Positions 8,645-17,977 are shown, numbered from the stretch's first letter. The stretch: DNA of 64,000 bases from an uncultured Faecalibacterium sp. (GCA_934501115.1 CAKSTO010000001.1:1-64000), one strand, 5' to 3'. Numbers and translations are program-made. The notes: a model not told the origin generated them from the sequence alone.

Positions 8645-8961
8645 AGCAATATGACGTGAAAATTTCTCGTGCAGCCCTCAGCGATATGGAGCAGATTTAC
8701 AGCTACATTGCTGACCGTCTGCTGGAACCTGACACGGCCATGGGACAGTATAACCGCATCGCAGAAGCCATCCAATCGCTGGACATCCTGCCGGAACGCT
8801 GTGCGCTGGTTGAAAGTGAGCCGGAGCGCACCCAGGGGCTGCGGCAGATGCTGGTGGACAACTACTCGGTGTTCTACATCGTGGGCGAGGATACCGTGTC
8901 GGTGGCTCGTGTGCTGTACAGTGCATCTGACCTTGTGCGCCGCCTGCGGAGAATGAAGTGA
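8641..8961 (+). CDS. RelE/ParE-family toxin
   Basis: The 106-residue protein has the compact RelE/ParE fold signature: an N-terminal strand (KQYDVKISRAALSDMEQIYSYI), a long helical hairpin and the C-terminal strands LVDNYSVFYIVGEDTVSVARVLY. RelE members cleave ribosome-bound mRNA and ParE members target gyrase; the sequence alone does not decide between them. It overlaps the antitoxin gene by four bases and lies 13 bases before the recombinase gene, so it may help stabilise the island. Confidence 0.85.
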   Translation: MKQYDVKISRAALSDMEQIYSYIADRLLEPDTAMGQYNRIAEAIQSLDILPERCALVESEPERTQGLRQMLVDNYSVFYIVGEDTVSVARVLYSASDLVRRLRRMK

Positions 8962-8974
8962 AAGGGGTGTTTGC

Positions 8975-10456
8975 ATGACCGCCGTAATCTACGCCCGCTA
9001 TTCATCGGACAACCAGCGTGAAGAATCCATCGAAGGGCAGATTCGGGAATGCACGGACTATGCGGAAAAGAACGGCATCACGGTCATCAAGCACTACATT
9101 GACCGTGCATTCTCTGCCAAAACGGACAATCGCCCGGAGTTCCAGCAGATGATCAAAGACAGCGGCAAGAAGCTGTTTGATGTTGTTCTCGTCTGGAAAT
9201 TTGACCGCTTTGCCCGGAATCGTTTTGATAGCGCAAACTATAAGATGATCCTGAAAAAGAACGGCGTCCATCTGATTTCCGTCATGGAACCCATTGCCGA
9301 GGGCTCACAGGGAATTCTGGTGGAAACGCTGCTGGAGGGTATGGCAGAATACTATTCCGCTGAGTTGTCCGAAAAGGTGATTCGTGGTCAGACCGAAAAC
9401 GCCCTGAAGGGTAAGTGCACTGGTGGTACGGGAACCATCGGCTACAAAATCGACGAGGACAAGTTTTATCATCTTGACCCGCTGACCGCTCCGCTGGTGC
9501 TGGAAGCCTTTCAGCGGTATGACAACGGCGATAAGATGGTGGAAATTGTAAACTTCCTCAACGACAAAGGCGTCCGCAATATGCTGGGCGGAAAAATGAC
9601 CCACAGCAGCGTGAATACCATGCTGAAGAACCGTCGGTACATTGGTGAACTGTCTTTCCGGGATATCGTTGTGCCGGATGCAATTCCGGTTATTGTTCCG
9701 AAAGACCTGTTTGACCGGGTGCAGAAGCGTCTGGATAAGAACAAGCGTGCCCCTGCCTGTGGCAAGGCAGACGAGGAATATCTGCTGACCACCAAGCTGT
9801 TCTGCGGCAAATGCGGTGCGCTGATGTTCGGCGAAAGCGGAACCAGTGCCACCGGGCGCACCTACTATTATTATAAATGCGCCAACGTCAAGCGGCGTAA
9901 GGGCTGCAACAAAAAGACCGTGCAGAAGGATTGGCTGGAAGATCTGGTTGTTCGGGAGACCATGAAGCTGATTCAGGACGATGCGGTGATCGATAAGATC
10001 GTTCAGCTGGTCATGGATGTCCAGAATCAGGAGAACACCACGATTCCGCTGCTGGAAAAGCAACTGCGAGAGGTTAACAAAAAGTTGGACAACCTGATGA
10101 AGGCGATCGAGGACGGCTTGTACACCCGGACAACGAAAGAGCGTCTGGAAGCACTGGAGAACCAGAAAGATGAGCTGACTGCAAAAATTGCAGATGAAAA
10201 ATTGAAGAAGCCTAGCTTCAATGAGGATTTCATCCGATTCTGGCTGATGAAATTTAGAAAGTTCGATATTTCGCAGAAAAAGCAGCGGAAGGCGCTGATT
10301 GAAATTTTTGTAAATGCCATTTTTCTGTACGATGACCGGATGCTGATTACGTTCAATTACAAGGATGGCACCAAAACCGTCCGTTTTGAGGACACTTTGA
10401 CCGCTGATGGGGTAGAAGGAAAAAGTTCGGATTTGTCCAGCTCTGCTGGACCATAA
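8975..10456 (+). CDS. Large serine recombinase
   Basis: The 493-residue protein has a serine resolvase catalytic domain at the N-terminus (VIYARYSSDNQREESIEGQ, with the nucleophile at Ser10 or Ser11). A recombinase domain follows, then a zinc ribbon (CGKCGALM near 272, with a later C-x7-C pair) and a C-terminal coiled coil (about 340-420). This is the architecture of TndX/integrase-type enzymes that move transposons, phages and islands by site-specific recombination. Attachment sites are usually close to the gene, but no att core could be recognised without the other end. A perfect terminator hairpin follows the gene. Confidence 0.92.
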   Translation: MTAVIYARYSSDNQREESIEGQIRECTDYAEKNGITVIKHYIDRAFSAKTDNRPEFQQMIKDSGKKLFDVVLVWKFDRFARNRFDSANYKMILKKNGVHLISVMEPIAEGSQGILVETLLEGMAEYYSAELSEKVIRGQTENALKGKCTGGTGTIGYKIDEDKFYHLDPLTAPLVLEAFQRYDNGDKMVEIVNFLNDKGVRNMLGGKMTHSSVNTMLKNRRYIGELSFRDIVVPDAIPVIVPKDLFDRVQKRLDKNKRAPACGKADEEYLLTTKLFCGKCGALMFGESGTSATGRTYYYYKCANVKRRKGCNKKTVQKDWLEDLVVRETMKLIQDDAVIDKIVQLVMDVQNQENTTIPLLEKQLREVNKKLDNLMKAIEDGLYTRTTKERLEALENQKDELTAKIADEKLKKPSFNEDFIRFWLMKFRKFDISQKKQRKALIEIFVNAIFLYDDRMLITFNYKDGTKTVRFEDTLTADGVEGKSSDLSSSAGP

Positions 10457-10494
10457 ATCCAACGGTTTCACGTTAGAAATCGTTGGATTTTTTT
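10455..10494 (+). terminator. Terminator of the recombinase gene
   Basis: AAATCCAACG (10455-10464) and CGTTGGATTT (10481-10490) form a 10-bp stem overlapping the stop codon region and followed by a T tract. Confidence 0.85.
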
Positions 10495-10737
10495 GTTTGT
10501 GTGCTGGTATTATTTGGATTTACCCCTCCCCCGATAAAAGATGCTCCGCGAGCCGGACTGTGCGGAATTGTTGGATGTTGCTTGGAGGAGATCGTGCCGC
10601 TGGAATGGCAGGACTCTGGAAAACAAAATATTTTTTTTTTTGTGTGGAATGTGTAGAATATCGCTGAAAGAACTGTGCAGAATCCCCAACAAAAATTGCC
10701 CAAACGTGTTGATATTGAGAAAAATGCTTCACAATCG
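10495..10737. other. Intergenic stretch without a gene
   Basis: No supported coding sequence is seen. The stretch includes a run of T near 10630-10641 and would be the natural place for one end of the recombinase-borne element, but no direct repeat could be paired with it inside this window. Confidence 0.4.
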
Positions 10738-10766
10738 TTTACAAAATGGTTACAAGATGGTATACT
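10738..10766 (+). promoter_or_regulatory. Strong promoter of the secreted C39-like protein
   Basis: TTTACA (10738-10743), a 17-bp spacer ending in TGG, and TATACT (10761-10766) match a sigma-A promoter with an extended -10. Confidence 0.75.
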
Positions 10767-10817
10767 TTATAAATGTGAACGACAAGGATCTTTGGAAGCC
10801 GAAAGGAGCATCTACCC

Positions 10818-11837
10818 GTGAATACTGTTGCACCGTCCCGAAAAAAGCTGCTGAGTTTTGTGCTGACACTGGTGTTCCTTTTCACCTGTCTGCCAGCGGC
10901 TTTGGCGGTGGATCTGAATGTGGATGCAGGCTTCTACTTCAAGCAGAGCCGCGGCGGTACCTGCACATTGGCCTCGGCCGCTATGATGCTGCGCCGCAGA
11001 GCTTATCTTGACGGTTTGACGGACTGGTCTGCCGTTACCGAAAACAGTGTTCGCTCTACGGCATGGGCCAACGGGCTTTCTCACAGCTTTACATACAAAG
11101 AAATGCAGGTAGGTTACGCAACCCTTCCCTCCCGCAAACAGGAAAAGATCCAGACCCTCATCACGCTGCTGTCTCAGCATCCGGAGGGGATCGTGTTGTA
11201 TGACCGCAGCCAGCCGCACGCTGTTCTGTTGACGGATTACACCAACGGCGTGTTCTACTGCTCCGACCCGGCGGGGAATATTTCCTCCGGGCGCATCCCG
11301 CTCACCAGTTCCAGCGTTTCGGTAAACGGTTCGTCCTGCTACTGGTACGTGACCTCTGACCATAACGCGGTGGCGACCTCTCCGGACAGTCTGCGTCTGG
11401 AAGGAATGAGCTATCCGGTTAATGTGCAGACGGGCAAGGGTTTGGCTCTGGCCGGTACGGCCAACAGCCCGTTGGGAGCAACGCTGACCAATGTTCAGGT
11501 GGCGATTCTGGATGGAAATGACCAGCTGGTGCAGAGCGCAGAGGCTGCCCCCAACGCGGTGAGCTTCTCGTTCAAGACGCTGGACAGCCAGATCCGCTTT
11601 GGTGAGCTGCCGGTAGGCAGCTATACCTACATGGTCGTGTTGACGGATTCCAACGACGAGAACCTCTGCTTTACAAGCGACTTTACGGTCTCGGACGGCT
11701 CCAACAGCAGTGCGACCTATTGGTCGGTGAAGGATACTGACGGTGCAAAGCTTCTGGACAGCGTTCAGGAAATCCAGACGACCTTTACCGATGCGGCAGA
11801 GGCTACTATGGACTGGCTTGAAAGCCTCTTCCACTAA
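10818..11837 (+). CDS. Secreted C39-like cysteine peptidase-fold protein
   Basis: The 339-residue protein begins with a classical signal peptide (basic start, hydrophobic core, likely cleavage after ALA near residue 30). The mature part resembles the papain-like C39 fold: a cysteine in RGGTCTLASAAMML near 48, a histidine in PHAVLLTDY near 133, and an aspartate in CSDPAGN. The C-terminal 140 residues look like beta-sandwich material. Start is a GTG with AAAGGAG nine bases upstream. It is probably exported and may act on the cell surface or on peptides; no substrate can be named. It stands alone between a strong promoter and a terminator. Confidence 0.65.
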   Translation: MNTVAPSRKKLLSFVLTLVFLFTCLPAALAVDLNVDAGFYFKQSRGGTCTLASAAMMLRRRAYLDGLTDWSAVTENSVRSTAWANGLSHSFTYKEMQVGYATLPSRKQEKIQTLITLLSQHPEGIVLYDRSQPHAVLLTDYTNGVFYCSDPAGNISSGRIPLTSSSVSVNGSSCYWYVTSDHNAVATSPDSLRLEGMSYPVNVQTGKGLALAGTANSPLGATLTNVQVAILDGNDQLVQSAEAAPNAVSFSFKTLDSQIRFGELPVGSYTYMVVLTDSNDENLCFTSDFTVSDGSNSSATYWSVKDTDGAKLLDSVQEIQTTFTDAAEATMDWLESLFH

Positions 11838-11847
11838 AATTCAAAAC

Positions 11848-11889
11848 AAAAAGATGACCCGGGGCCTGCCGCTTCGGGTCATCTTTTTT
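11848..11889. terminator. Bidirectional terminator between convergent genes
   Basis: AAGATGACCC pairs with GGGTCATCTT, with A-rich and T-rich tails on the two sides. It can serve both the secreted protein (plus) and the Mrr gene (minus). Confidence 0.85.
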
Positions 11890-11914
11890 GGTGTTATGGG
11901 TGTCAGAAGAACAT

Positions 11915-12826
11915 TCAATTGTCGGAGAAATAATCGCTGTCAACACGCTTGATCAAATATGCTTTTTGGGTAGAAACCCCAACGCCATATTCGATCATCA
12001 ATTCGGTCAGGCGTTTGCCATCCACCAGAATAATATGCTGCGCGTTGGCAAAGTCTCTGGCTTTGGGAGAAAACTTTGCGGTTGTGATAAAAAGACCTTT
12101 TTCTACTCTGGGTGGGCCCATCATGGCTCCGGCAAATTTTTGCAGTTCTGGTTTGCCTATGGTAACATCCGGTTTCCAACGCTTGGCCTGAATGTAGATC
12201 AAATTAAAACCGAGCTGGTCTTCATGAATGATTCCATCGATTCCGTCGTCGCCGCTGTATTTGGTGACAAAGCCTTCGCCGTAGTTCATGGCTTTCATTA
12301 AATCGACGACTAGTTGTTCAAAAAATGCTGGAGTCTGGTTCAGAACCTCGGCCAGAAGATCGTCGGCCAACTGCTCATTGATAATGGCGTAGACCCGGTC
12401 AAATGTTTCCTGTGGTGTTTCTGGGGCTTCTGCCTGAACTTCGTCGGGCGCGAGTGTAATAGAATCGCTTCCGCTGTTTTTACGCCGATAAAAATCCAGA
12501 AATTCTGGGCACTTTTGAGCGAGAACGGTGTTGGTAATAGAAATGCCGCTTTCCAGCAGAGCCTTTCCAGAAGGTGTTATGAAAATGTGCCCGCGTTGGG
12601 GTGAATCTATCATCTGGGCTTTCAGCAGGTAGGTCTTAGCCCAGCCGACGCGACCGGAAAAAACACTGCTTTTAGGGTTGCTGGGCAATGTTTCGGCAAG
12701 GTCTTGCTCGGTCAGATGCAGAGTCGAAATGATAAAATCTCGAACTTCTTTCATAGAGTGCGTACCGCCGTCCTGCAAGGAAAGCAGTACCAGACGATAG
12801 AGTTCATTGTATTTTGGAATGGCCAT
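11915..12826 (-). CDS. mrr: Mrr-type restriction endonuclease
   Basis: The 303-residue protein has the two-part Mrr layout. The N-terminal winged-helix domain (residues 1-95, including VFSGRVGWAKTYLLKA) recognises DNA. The C-terminal PD-(D/E)XK nuclease domain has Glu170 in FFEQLV, Asp197 in DGIDGII and the Gln-x-Lys motif QAK at 213-215. Mrr enzymes cut methylated DNA and so act as type IV restriction. The gene sits at the right border of the defence island, next to housekeeping genes, and converges on the secreted protein gene. Confidence 0.9.
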   Translation of the reverse strand: MAIPKYNELYRLVLLSLQDGGTHSMKEVRDFIISTLHLTEQDLAETLPSNPKSSVFSGRVGWAKTYLLKAQMIDSPQRGHIFITPSGKALLESGISITNTVLAQKCPEFLDFYRRKNSGSDSITLAPDEVQAEAPETPQETFDRVYAIINEQLADDLLAEVLNQTPAFFEQLVVDLMKAMNYGEGFVTKYSGDDGIDGIIHEDQLGFNLIYIQAKRWKPDVTIGKPELQKFAGAMMGPPRVEKGLFITTAKFSPKARDFANAQHIILVDGKRLTELMIEYGVGVSTQKAYLIKRVDSDYFSDN

Positions 12827-12858
12827 AAAACTTCCCCCAAATTGAAAAACTGAAAAAC

Positions 12859-13809
12859 TTATTTCAGTGTGCCGTCCAGTACCTGATTATAGTACCAGGG
12901 CTTTGGGGCGTGGAAGGTCTTGCCACTGAGAAACTCAAAGTCCGGCTGGCTGAAGTGTGGCATGGTGAGCTCCCAGGCGCACAGAGCCTGATACTTCAGC
13001 TTCAGCTCGCGATTGGCGGTGTTGTTGCCGTACTTACTGTCGCCCAGAATGGGACAGCCGATGCTTGCCATGTGGGCGCGGATCTGATGGGTGCGGCCGG
13101 TGATGAGCTTCACTTTCAGCAGAGCCAGACGGCCGGAGACGGCGATGGTCTCGTACCGGGTCTCCACTTCCTTGGCACCGGGCTGCTTGTCCTCCACGAT
13201 CTTCACGATGCCGCGGTCGGCGTCCTTGAGCAGGTAGCCGCCCAAGGTGGCGTCCGGCGGGGTCGGGCGGCCAAAGGTGACGCAGAGGTAGGTCTTTTGC
13301 ACCTCGCGGTTCTTGATGGCTGCAAGGAACAGCTCCTCGGCTTCCGGGGTCTTGGCGATGATCACAAGGCCGCTGGTGCCGGTGTCCAGCCGGTGGCACA
13401 GCGCCGGGGTATACAGGTCGTTTTCCTTGTATTCGCCCTGCTGGTTCAGGTAGAGCAGGGTGCGGTTCAGCAGCGTGTCGTCCTCCGGGCCGTCCACGGC
13501 AAGACCGGCGGGCTTGTTCACAATGACGATCTGCGGGCAGTCATACACCACCTGTGCCGGGCCGCGGGCGTTCTTCCACGCAGGGCCTTCCACACGGCGG
13601 TCGGCGTCCAGCACGTCATCCAGAATGAACAGCTTGATCTCGTCACCGGCCATCACGCGGGTGGAAAGCGGCTGCTTTTTGCCGTTCAGCTTGATCTTGT
13701 TCTCCCGCAGCGCCTTGTTCAGGCGGCCCGGGTTCAGCGCTGGGTACTGCTGCATCAGATAGTTGTCCAGCCGGGTGGGGGCGAGACATTTTACCTTTAA
13801 GATTTTCAC
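12859..13809 (-). CDS. RluA-family pseudouridine synthase
   Basis: The 316-residue protein has an S4-like RNA-binding region (about 10-60, LDNYLMQQYPALNPGRLNKAL) and the RluA catalytic domain with HRLDTGTSG at 139-147, where Asp142 is the catalytic residue. The conserved GRTHQIRAHM segment follows. It converts uridine to pseudouridine in rRNA or tRNA; which site it modifies cannot be told from sequence. It appears to be the first housekeeping gene beyond the island. Confidence 0.9.
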   Translation of the reverse strand: MKILKVKCLAPTRLDNYLMQQYPALNPGRLNKALRENKIKLNGKKQPLSTRVMAGDEIKLFILDDVLDADRRVEGPAWKNARGPAQVVYDCPQIVIVNKPAGLAVDGPEDDTLLNRTLLYLNQQGEYKENDLYTPALCHRLDTGTSGLVIIAKTPEAEELFLAAIKNREVQKTYLCVTFGRPTPPDATLGGYLLKDADRGIVKIVEDKQPGAKEVETRYETIAVSGRLALLKVKLITGRTHQIRAHMASIGCPILGDSKYGNNTANRELKLKYQALCAWELTMPHFSQPDFEFLSGKTFHAPKPWYYNQVLDGTLK

Positions 13810-13991
13810 GGAAATTTTCCTCTCTATCTTGAAATAGAATGTGTCTTTGAATCGTTTTTATTGTAGCGGAACAAAAACCGCGCGTCAAGCGCAGAGAAAA
13901 GGAAATGTTGACTTTTCCGCGCGGGTGACGTATGATACCGAGACAGGTGCGGAAGACACCGCCCCGACAACAACAGAAAAAGGTATAGAAT

Positions 13992-14708
13992 ATGAAACTG
14001 AACAAAAAGGTGCTGGCCGTTACGGCCATTCTGGCAGTGGGCATTCTGGCAGGCTGCGGCAGCAGCAACAGCACCGCAGGCAGCGTGGCAAGCGCACCGG
14101 CTTCCGGCGTGGAAAGCAGTGCGGCTTCGTCCGAAGCAGCCGGTGAGATGGGCGATGTGCTGCCCATCGACGCCGGGGATCTGAACGAGATCAAGACGGG
14201 TTCCTACAAGTTTGCAGCCAGCATCACCAAGGTGGCCGACGGCCAGGCGACCCTGAGCGTATACGGCTACGACAGCTACCTGCCTGAGGACATCGACGCC
14301 TTGCAGGAGGGCAGCGTGCTTCGGATCCACGACCAGGGCGACACCACCGTGACCAAGCTGACTGTGACCAGCATCGACAGGGATGCCGACAACGGCTATG
14401 TGACCATCAACGGCGGCATCGAAGCGGGCGGCGTGGAGCTGACGCTGGACCACGATGTGTACCGCACCGTGACCTTTGACGATTACCCCGTCTACTATGA
14501 GATGGGCGAGGTGACTCTGCCTCTGGCCGGGGGCGTGACCCTGAGCGACAGCTCGGCCGACCCGCAGGCTTCCGCCGTGGAGACGGACGGCGCCGATGCC
14601 GTGGCCGAGGCCGTCAACGCCGAGCCGGACGGCTGGATGCCCAACAACACCCTGGTCTTTACCGAGGATGGCACCATCAGCAGCATCGTCCGCATCTGGG
14701 TGCCGTAA
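13992..14708 (+). CDS. Small lipoprotein of unknown function
   Basis: The 238-residue protein has a lipoprotein signal peptide ending in a lipobox ILAGC, with Cys22 as the lipidated residue, followed by a Ser/Ala-rich linker to about residue 50. The remaining 180 residues look soluble and rich in beta strands; no family is recognised. It should be anchored to the outer face of the membrane. The stop lies 16 bases before the -35 element of the alaS promoter, so it forms its own unit. Confidence 0.7.
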   Translation: MKLNKKVLAVTAILAVGILAGCGSSNSTAGSVASAPASGVESSAASSEAAGEMGDVLPIDAGDLNEIKTGSYKFAASITKVADGQATLSVYGYDSYLPEDIDALQEGSVLRIHDQGDTTVTKLTVTSIDRDADNGYVTINGGIEAGGVELTLDHDVYRTVTFDDYPVYYEMGEVTLPLAGGVTLSDSSADPQASAVETDGADAVAEAVNAEPDGWMPNNTLVFTEDGTISSIVRIWVP

Positions 14709-14724
14709 ATTTTGCTCAAAACCG

Positions 14725-14752
14725 TTGACAAATGCCCGGCTCATGCTATAAT
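14725..14752 (+). promoter_or_regulatory. Consensus promoter of the alaS T-box transcript
   Basis: TTGACA (14725-14730) and TATAAT (14747-14752), both perfect, are separated by 16 bp. Transcription should start near 14759 and run into the T-box leader. Confidence 0.85.
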
Positions 14753-14759
14753 TTAGTTG

Positions 14760-15052
14760 TGCGCGAGAAGAACTGTGTGCTTTTCGCAGTGCGTAAAATT
14801 ATGACAGATGGCAATGATGGGGTCAAAGATGCGTACCGCCGTCCAGAGAGAGTGCCCGCAGGCTGCAAGGCATTCCGGTCGGATGCATTTTGTGCCGCCC
14901 CGGAGCTTCCGGCGAAACAAGTCGGACGCAGCGCAGCGTTACCGCGCCGAAAGCGGCAGGGGACAAGCGATTTTATCCTTTGCAATTTGGGTGGTACCAC
15001 GGAGCAGTTTTACACAGCCTCGTCCCTTTTGGGATGGGGCTGTTTTTGTTTT
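14760..15052 (+). promoter_or_regulatory. T-box riboswitch leader of alaS
   Basis: The leader contains the T-box signature TGGGTGGTACCACGG at 14988-15002, followed by an intrinsic terminator: CAGCCTCGTCCC pairs with GGGATGGGGCTG at 15015-15042, with a T tract to 15052. The upstream 220 bases would hold stem I with the specifier. Uncharged tRNA, expected to be tRNA-Ala from the downstream gene, should favour the antiterminator and allow alaS transcription. The specifier codon was not assigned with certainty. Confidence 0.88.
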
Positions 15053-15130
15053 TGCGCCTGCCCGCCCCTCTGCCATAACATCATAAAAACTGACGTGCAA
15101 ACGCCAAGGACAATCGAGGAGAGAAAACCT

Positions 15131-17794
15131 ATGCAATGGACCGGTTTGAATGAACTGCGTGAAAAGTACCTGAGCTTCTTTGAGAGCAAGGGCCACCTGC
15201 GTCTGGACAGCTTCCCGCTGGTGCCGAAGAACGACCCCAGCCTGCTGCTGATCAACAGCGGCATGGCCCCCATGAAAAAGTGGTTCCTGGCTCAGGAAGA
15301 GCCGCCCCGCCACCGTGTGACCACCTGCCAGAAGTGCATCCGTACTCCGGATATCGAGCGCGTGGGCATCACTGCCCGCCACGGCACCTTCTTTGAGATG
15401 CTGGGCAACTTCTCCTTCCAGGATTACTTCAAGGAGGAGGTCATTCCCTGGGCATGGGAGTTCCTGACTTCTGACGAGTGGATGGCCATCCCGAAGGACC
15501 GCCTGCACATCTCTGTGTACGAAGAGGACGACGAGGCTTACGATATCTGGACCAAGAAGGTGGGCATCGCCCCCGACCACATGGTGCGTCTGGGCAAGGA
15601 AGACAACTTCTGGGAGCACGGCTCCGGCCCGTGCGGCCCCTGCTCCGAGATCTACTTTGACCGCGGCCCTGAGTACGGCTGCGGCAAGCCGACCTGCGGC
15701 GTGGGCTGCGACTGCGACCGCTATATGGAGATCTGGAACCTCGTGTTCAGCCAGTTCGATGCCGACGGCAAAGGCCACTACGAGCGTCTGGCGCGCCCCA
15801 ACATCGATACCGGCATGGGTCTGGAGCGTCTGGCCTGCGTGATGCAGGGCGTGGGCAATCTGTTTGAGGTCGATACCGTCCAGAGCGTGCTGCACCATGT
15901 GGAGCACATCGCAAACAAGACCTATGGCGAGGACGCCAAGAATGATATTTCCATCCGCGTCATCACCGACCACATCCGCAGCTGCACCTTTATGGTCTCG
16001 GACGGCATCCTGCCTTCCAACGAGGGCCGCGGCTATGTGCTGCGCCGCCTGCTGCGCCGCGCTGCCCGCCATGGCCGTATGCTGGGCATCACCCGCCCGT
16101 TCCTGGTGGAGCTGGTGGAGACTGTCATCCAGTCCAGCGAGACCGCATACCCCGAGCTGCGCGAGCATGATGCTTATATCAAGAAGGTCATCGGCACCGA
16201 GGAGGCAAACTTTGCCCGCACCATTGATGCCGGTATGAACATCCTGAACAACATGATCGACGGTCTGGAAAAGGCGCATGAGCACCTGCTGAAGGGTCTG
16301 GACGTGTTCAAGCTGAACGATACCTTCGGCTTCCCGCTGGATCTGACCAAGGAGATCGCTGCAGAGCAGGGCATTGAGATCGACGAGGAAGGCTTCCACG
16401 CCGAAATGACCAAGCAGAAGGAGCGTGCCCGTGCGGAGCGCCTGAAGAAGAACATCTCCGGCTGGAGCGAGGATCTGTTCGGTGCGCTGGATGCAGAGCC
16501 TACCGTCTTTACCGGCTACGAGACCCTGAAGGACACCGGTGTCGTGGTCGCCCTGAGCGACGAGGAGACCCTGACCGACGCCATTGCGACCGATGAGGAA
16601 GCAAAGGACGGCGTGCTGGTGGTTCTGGATAAGACCCCCTTCTACGCTGAAATGGGCGGTCAGGCTGCCGACCACGGCGTGCTGAACAGTGCTGACTGCA
16701 GCCTGCGCGTGCTGGATGTGAAGAAGACCCCCAAGGGCTACTACGTCCACACCTGCGTGCTGGAAAGCGGCATCGTGAAGGTGGGCGACCACCTGACTGC
16801 ACAGGTGGACAAGGAATACCGCATGGCCATTGCCCGCAACCACACCGCTACCCATCTGCTGCAGGCAGCTCTGCGCGAGGTGCTGGGCGATCATGTCCAT
16901 CAGGCAGGCTCCTATCAGGATGCAGAAATCACGCACTTCGACTTTACCCACTTCAGCGCTGTCACTCCCGAGGAGCTGGCGCGCGTGCAGAAGATCGTGA
17001 ACGACAAGATCTATGAGTCCATGAACGTCACCGTCCGGGAAATGCCCATTGAGGAAGCCAAGAAGCTGGGCGCAATGGCTCTGTTCGGCGAAAAGTACGG
17101 CAAGGTCGTGCGTGTTGTGGATATCGAGGGCTGGTCTACTGAGTTCTGCGGCGGCACCCACGTGAAGAACACCGCCCAGATCGGCGGCTTCAAGATCGTG
17201 AGCGAGGCCTCCGTTGCTGCGGGCATCCGCCGCATCGAGGCTGTCACCGGCCGCAACCTGCTGATCCGTGCAAACCTGCAGGAGGCTATGCTGCATACCG
17301 TGGCAAACACCCTGAAGGCAAACAACGTGACCGCTCTGCCCGTCCGTGCCGAGGCCGTGATGGCTGAGAACAAGGCTCTGGCCAAGGAGCTGGAAGAGAT
17401 CAAGGCACAGGTCGCCGCTTCCAAGGTGACCAGCCTGTTCGACAATGCCGAGGAGATCGGCGGCGTGAAGATCGCTTCCGCGTACTTTACCGGCACTACC
17501 GGCGACACCCTGCGCGGCATGTGCGATACCATCCGTGACAAGGCTGTGAAGCCTGCTGTGGCGGTTCTGGTGGGCAAAGCTGAGGATAAGATCACTATGG
17601 CTGTCACTGTGAGCAAGCAGGCACAGGAAAAGGGTCTGAAGGCCGGTGCACTGGTCAAGGAGATCTCCGCGATCGCAGGCGGCAAGGGCGGCGGCAAGCC
17701 GGACTTTGCAATGGCCGGCCTGAAGGACGAGACTAAGATCGACGAGGCTCTGGCTGCCGTCGCTTCCATCGTCAAGAAGGCTCTGGGCGAATAA
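15131..17794 (+). CDS. alaS: Alanyl-tRNA synthetase
   Basis: The 887-residue protein charges tRNA-Ala with alanine. It has the class II catalytic domain from residue 1 (MQWTGLNELREKYLSFFESKGH) with the RHGTFFEMLGNFSF block. The editing domain follows, with the zinc-type motifs HTATHLL near 570-576 and CGGTH near 672-676, and then the C-terminal C-Ala domain ending in the glycine-rich GGKGGGKPDFAMAG segment. The start at 15131 follows an AGGAGAG site; longer frames upstream run through the T-box leader and are not used. Length is normal for the family. Confidence 0.97.
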   Translation: MQWTGLNELREKYLSFFESKGHLRLDSFPLVPKNDPSLLLINSGMAPMKKWFLAQEEPPRHRVTTCQKCIRTPDIERVGITARHGTFFEMLGNFSFQDYFKEEVIPWAWEFLTSDEWMAIPKDRLHISVYEEDDEAYDIWTKKVGIAPDHMVRLGKEDNFWEHGSGPCGPCSEIYFDRGPEYGCGKPTCGVGCDCDRYMEIWNLVFSQFDADGKGHYERLARPNIDTGMGLERLACVMQGVGNLFEVDTVQSVLHHVEHIANKTYGEDAKNDISIRVITDHIRSCTFMVSDGILPSNEGRGYVLRRLLRRAARHGRMLGITRPFLVELVETVIQSSETAYPELREHDAYIKKVIGTEEANFARTIDAGMNILNNMIDGLEKAHEHLLKGLDVFKLNDTFGFPLDLTKEIAAEQGIEIDEEGFHAEMTKQKERARAERLKKNISGWSEDLFGALDAEPTVFTGYETLKDTGVVVALSDEETLTDAIATDEEAKDGVLVVLDKTPFYAEMGGQAADHGVLNSADCSLRVLDVKKTPKGYYVHTCVLESGIVKVGDHLTAQVDKEYRMAIARNHTATHLLQAALREVLGDHVHQAGSYQDAEITHFDFTHFSAVTPEELARVQKIVNDKIYESMNVTVREMPIEEAKKLGAMALFGEKYGKVVRVVDIEGWSTEFCGGTHVKNTAQIGGFKIVSEASVAAGIRRIEAVTGRNLLIRANLQEAMLHTVANTLKANNVTALPVRAEAVMAENKALAKELEEIKAQVAASKVTSLFDNAEEIGGVKIASAYFTGTTGDTLRGMCDTIRDKAVKPAVAVLVGKAEDKITMAVTVSKQAQEKGLKAGALVKEISAIAGGKGGGKPDFAMAGLKDETKIDEALAAVASIVKKALGE

Positions 17795-17804
17795 AAAAGC
17801 GGGT

Positions 17805-17942
17805 TCGCCCTCTCAGGCTCACGTTCGTTCGCCAGCTCCCCCAAAGGGGGGAGCCCTTGGCAAAACCGGAAGGTTTACCGTACTGCCAAGGCCTCTCACT
17901 TTGGGAGAGGTGGCACGGCGTAAGCCGTGACGGAGAGGGCGA
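17805..17942. repeat. Palindromic interspersed repeat, family A, copy 1
   Basis: A 138-bp element is bounded by TCGCCCTCTC and GAGAGGGCGA. Inside are the hairpins AGCTCCCCC/GGGGGGAGC, CCTCTCACTTTGGGAGAGG and CACGGCGTAAGCCGTG. It sits between alaS and the HIT gene and may also act as a processing or termination signal. Related copies are at 54953, 56395 and 63373. Confidence 0.85.
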
Positions 17943-17977
17943 GGGCGTTTATAAAATACCGGAAGGAGTTGTTCCCC

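Noticed and set aside
10541..11011. Plus-strand frame overlapping the start of the C39-like gene
   Set aside because: It overlaps the promoter and signal peptide region in another frame, with no family match.
14939..17296. Long minus-strand frame opposite alaS
   Set aside because: It is a mirror of the GC-rich codon pattern of alaS; its protein matches nothing and has no ribosome binding site.
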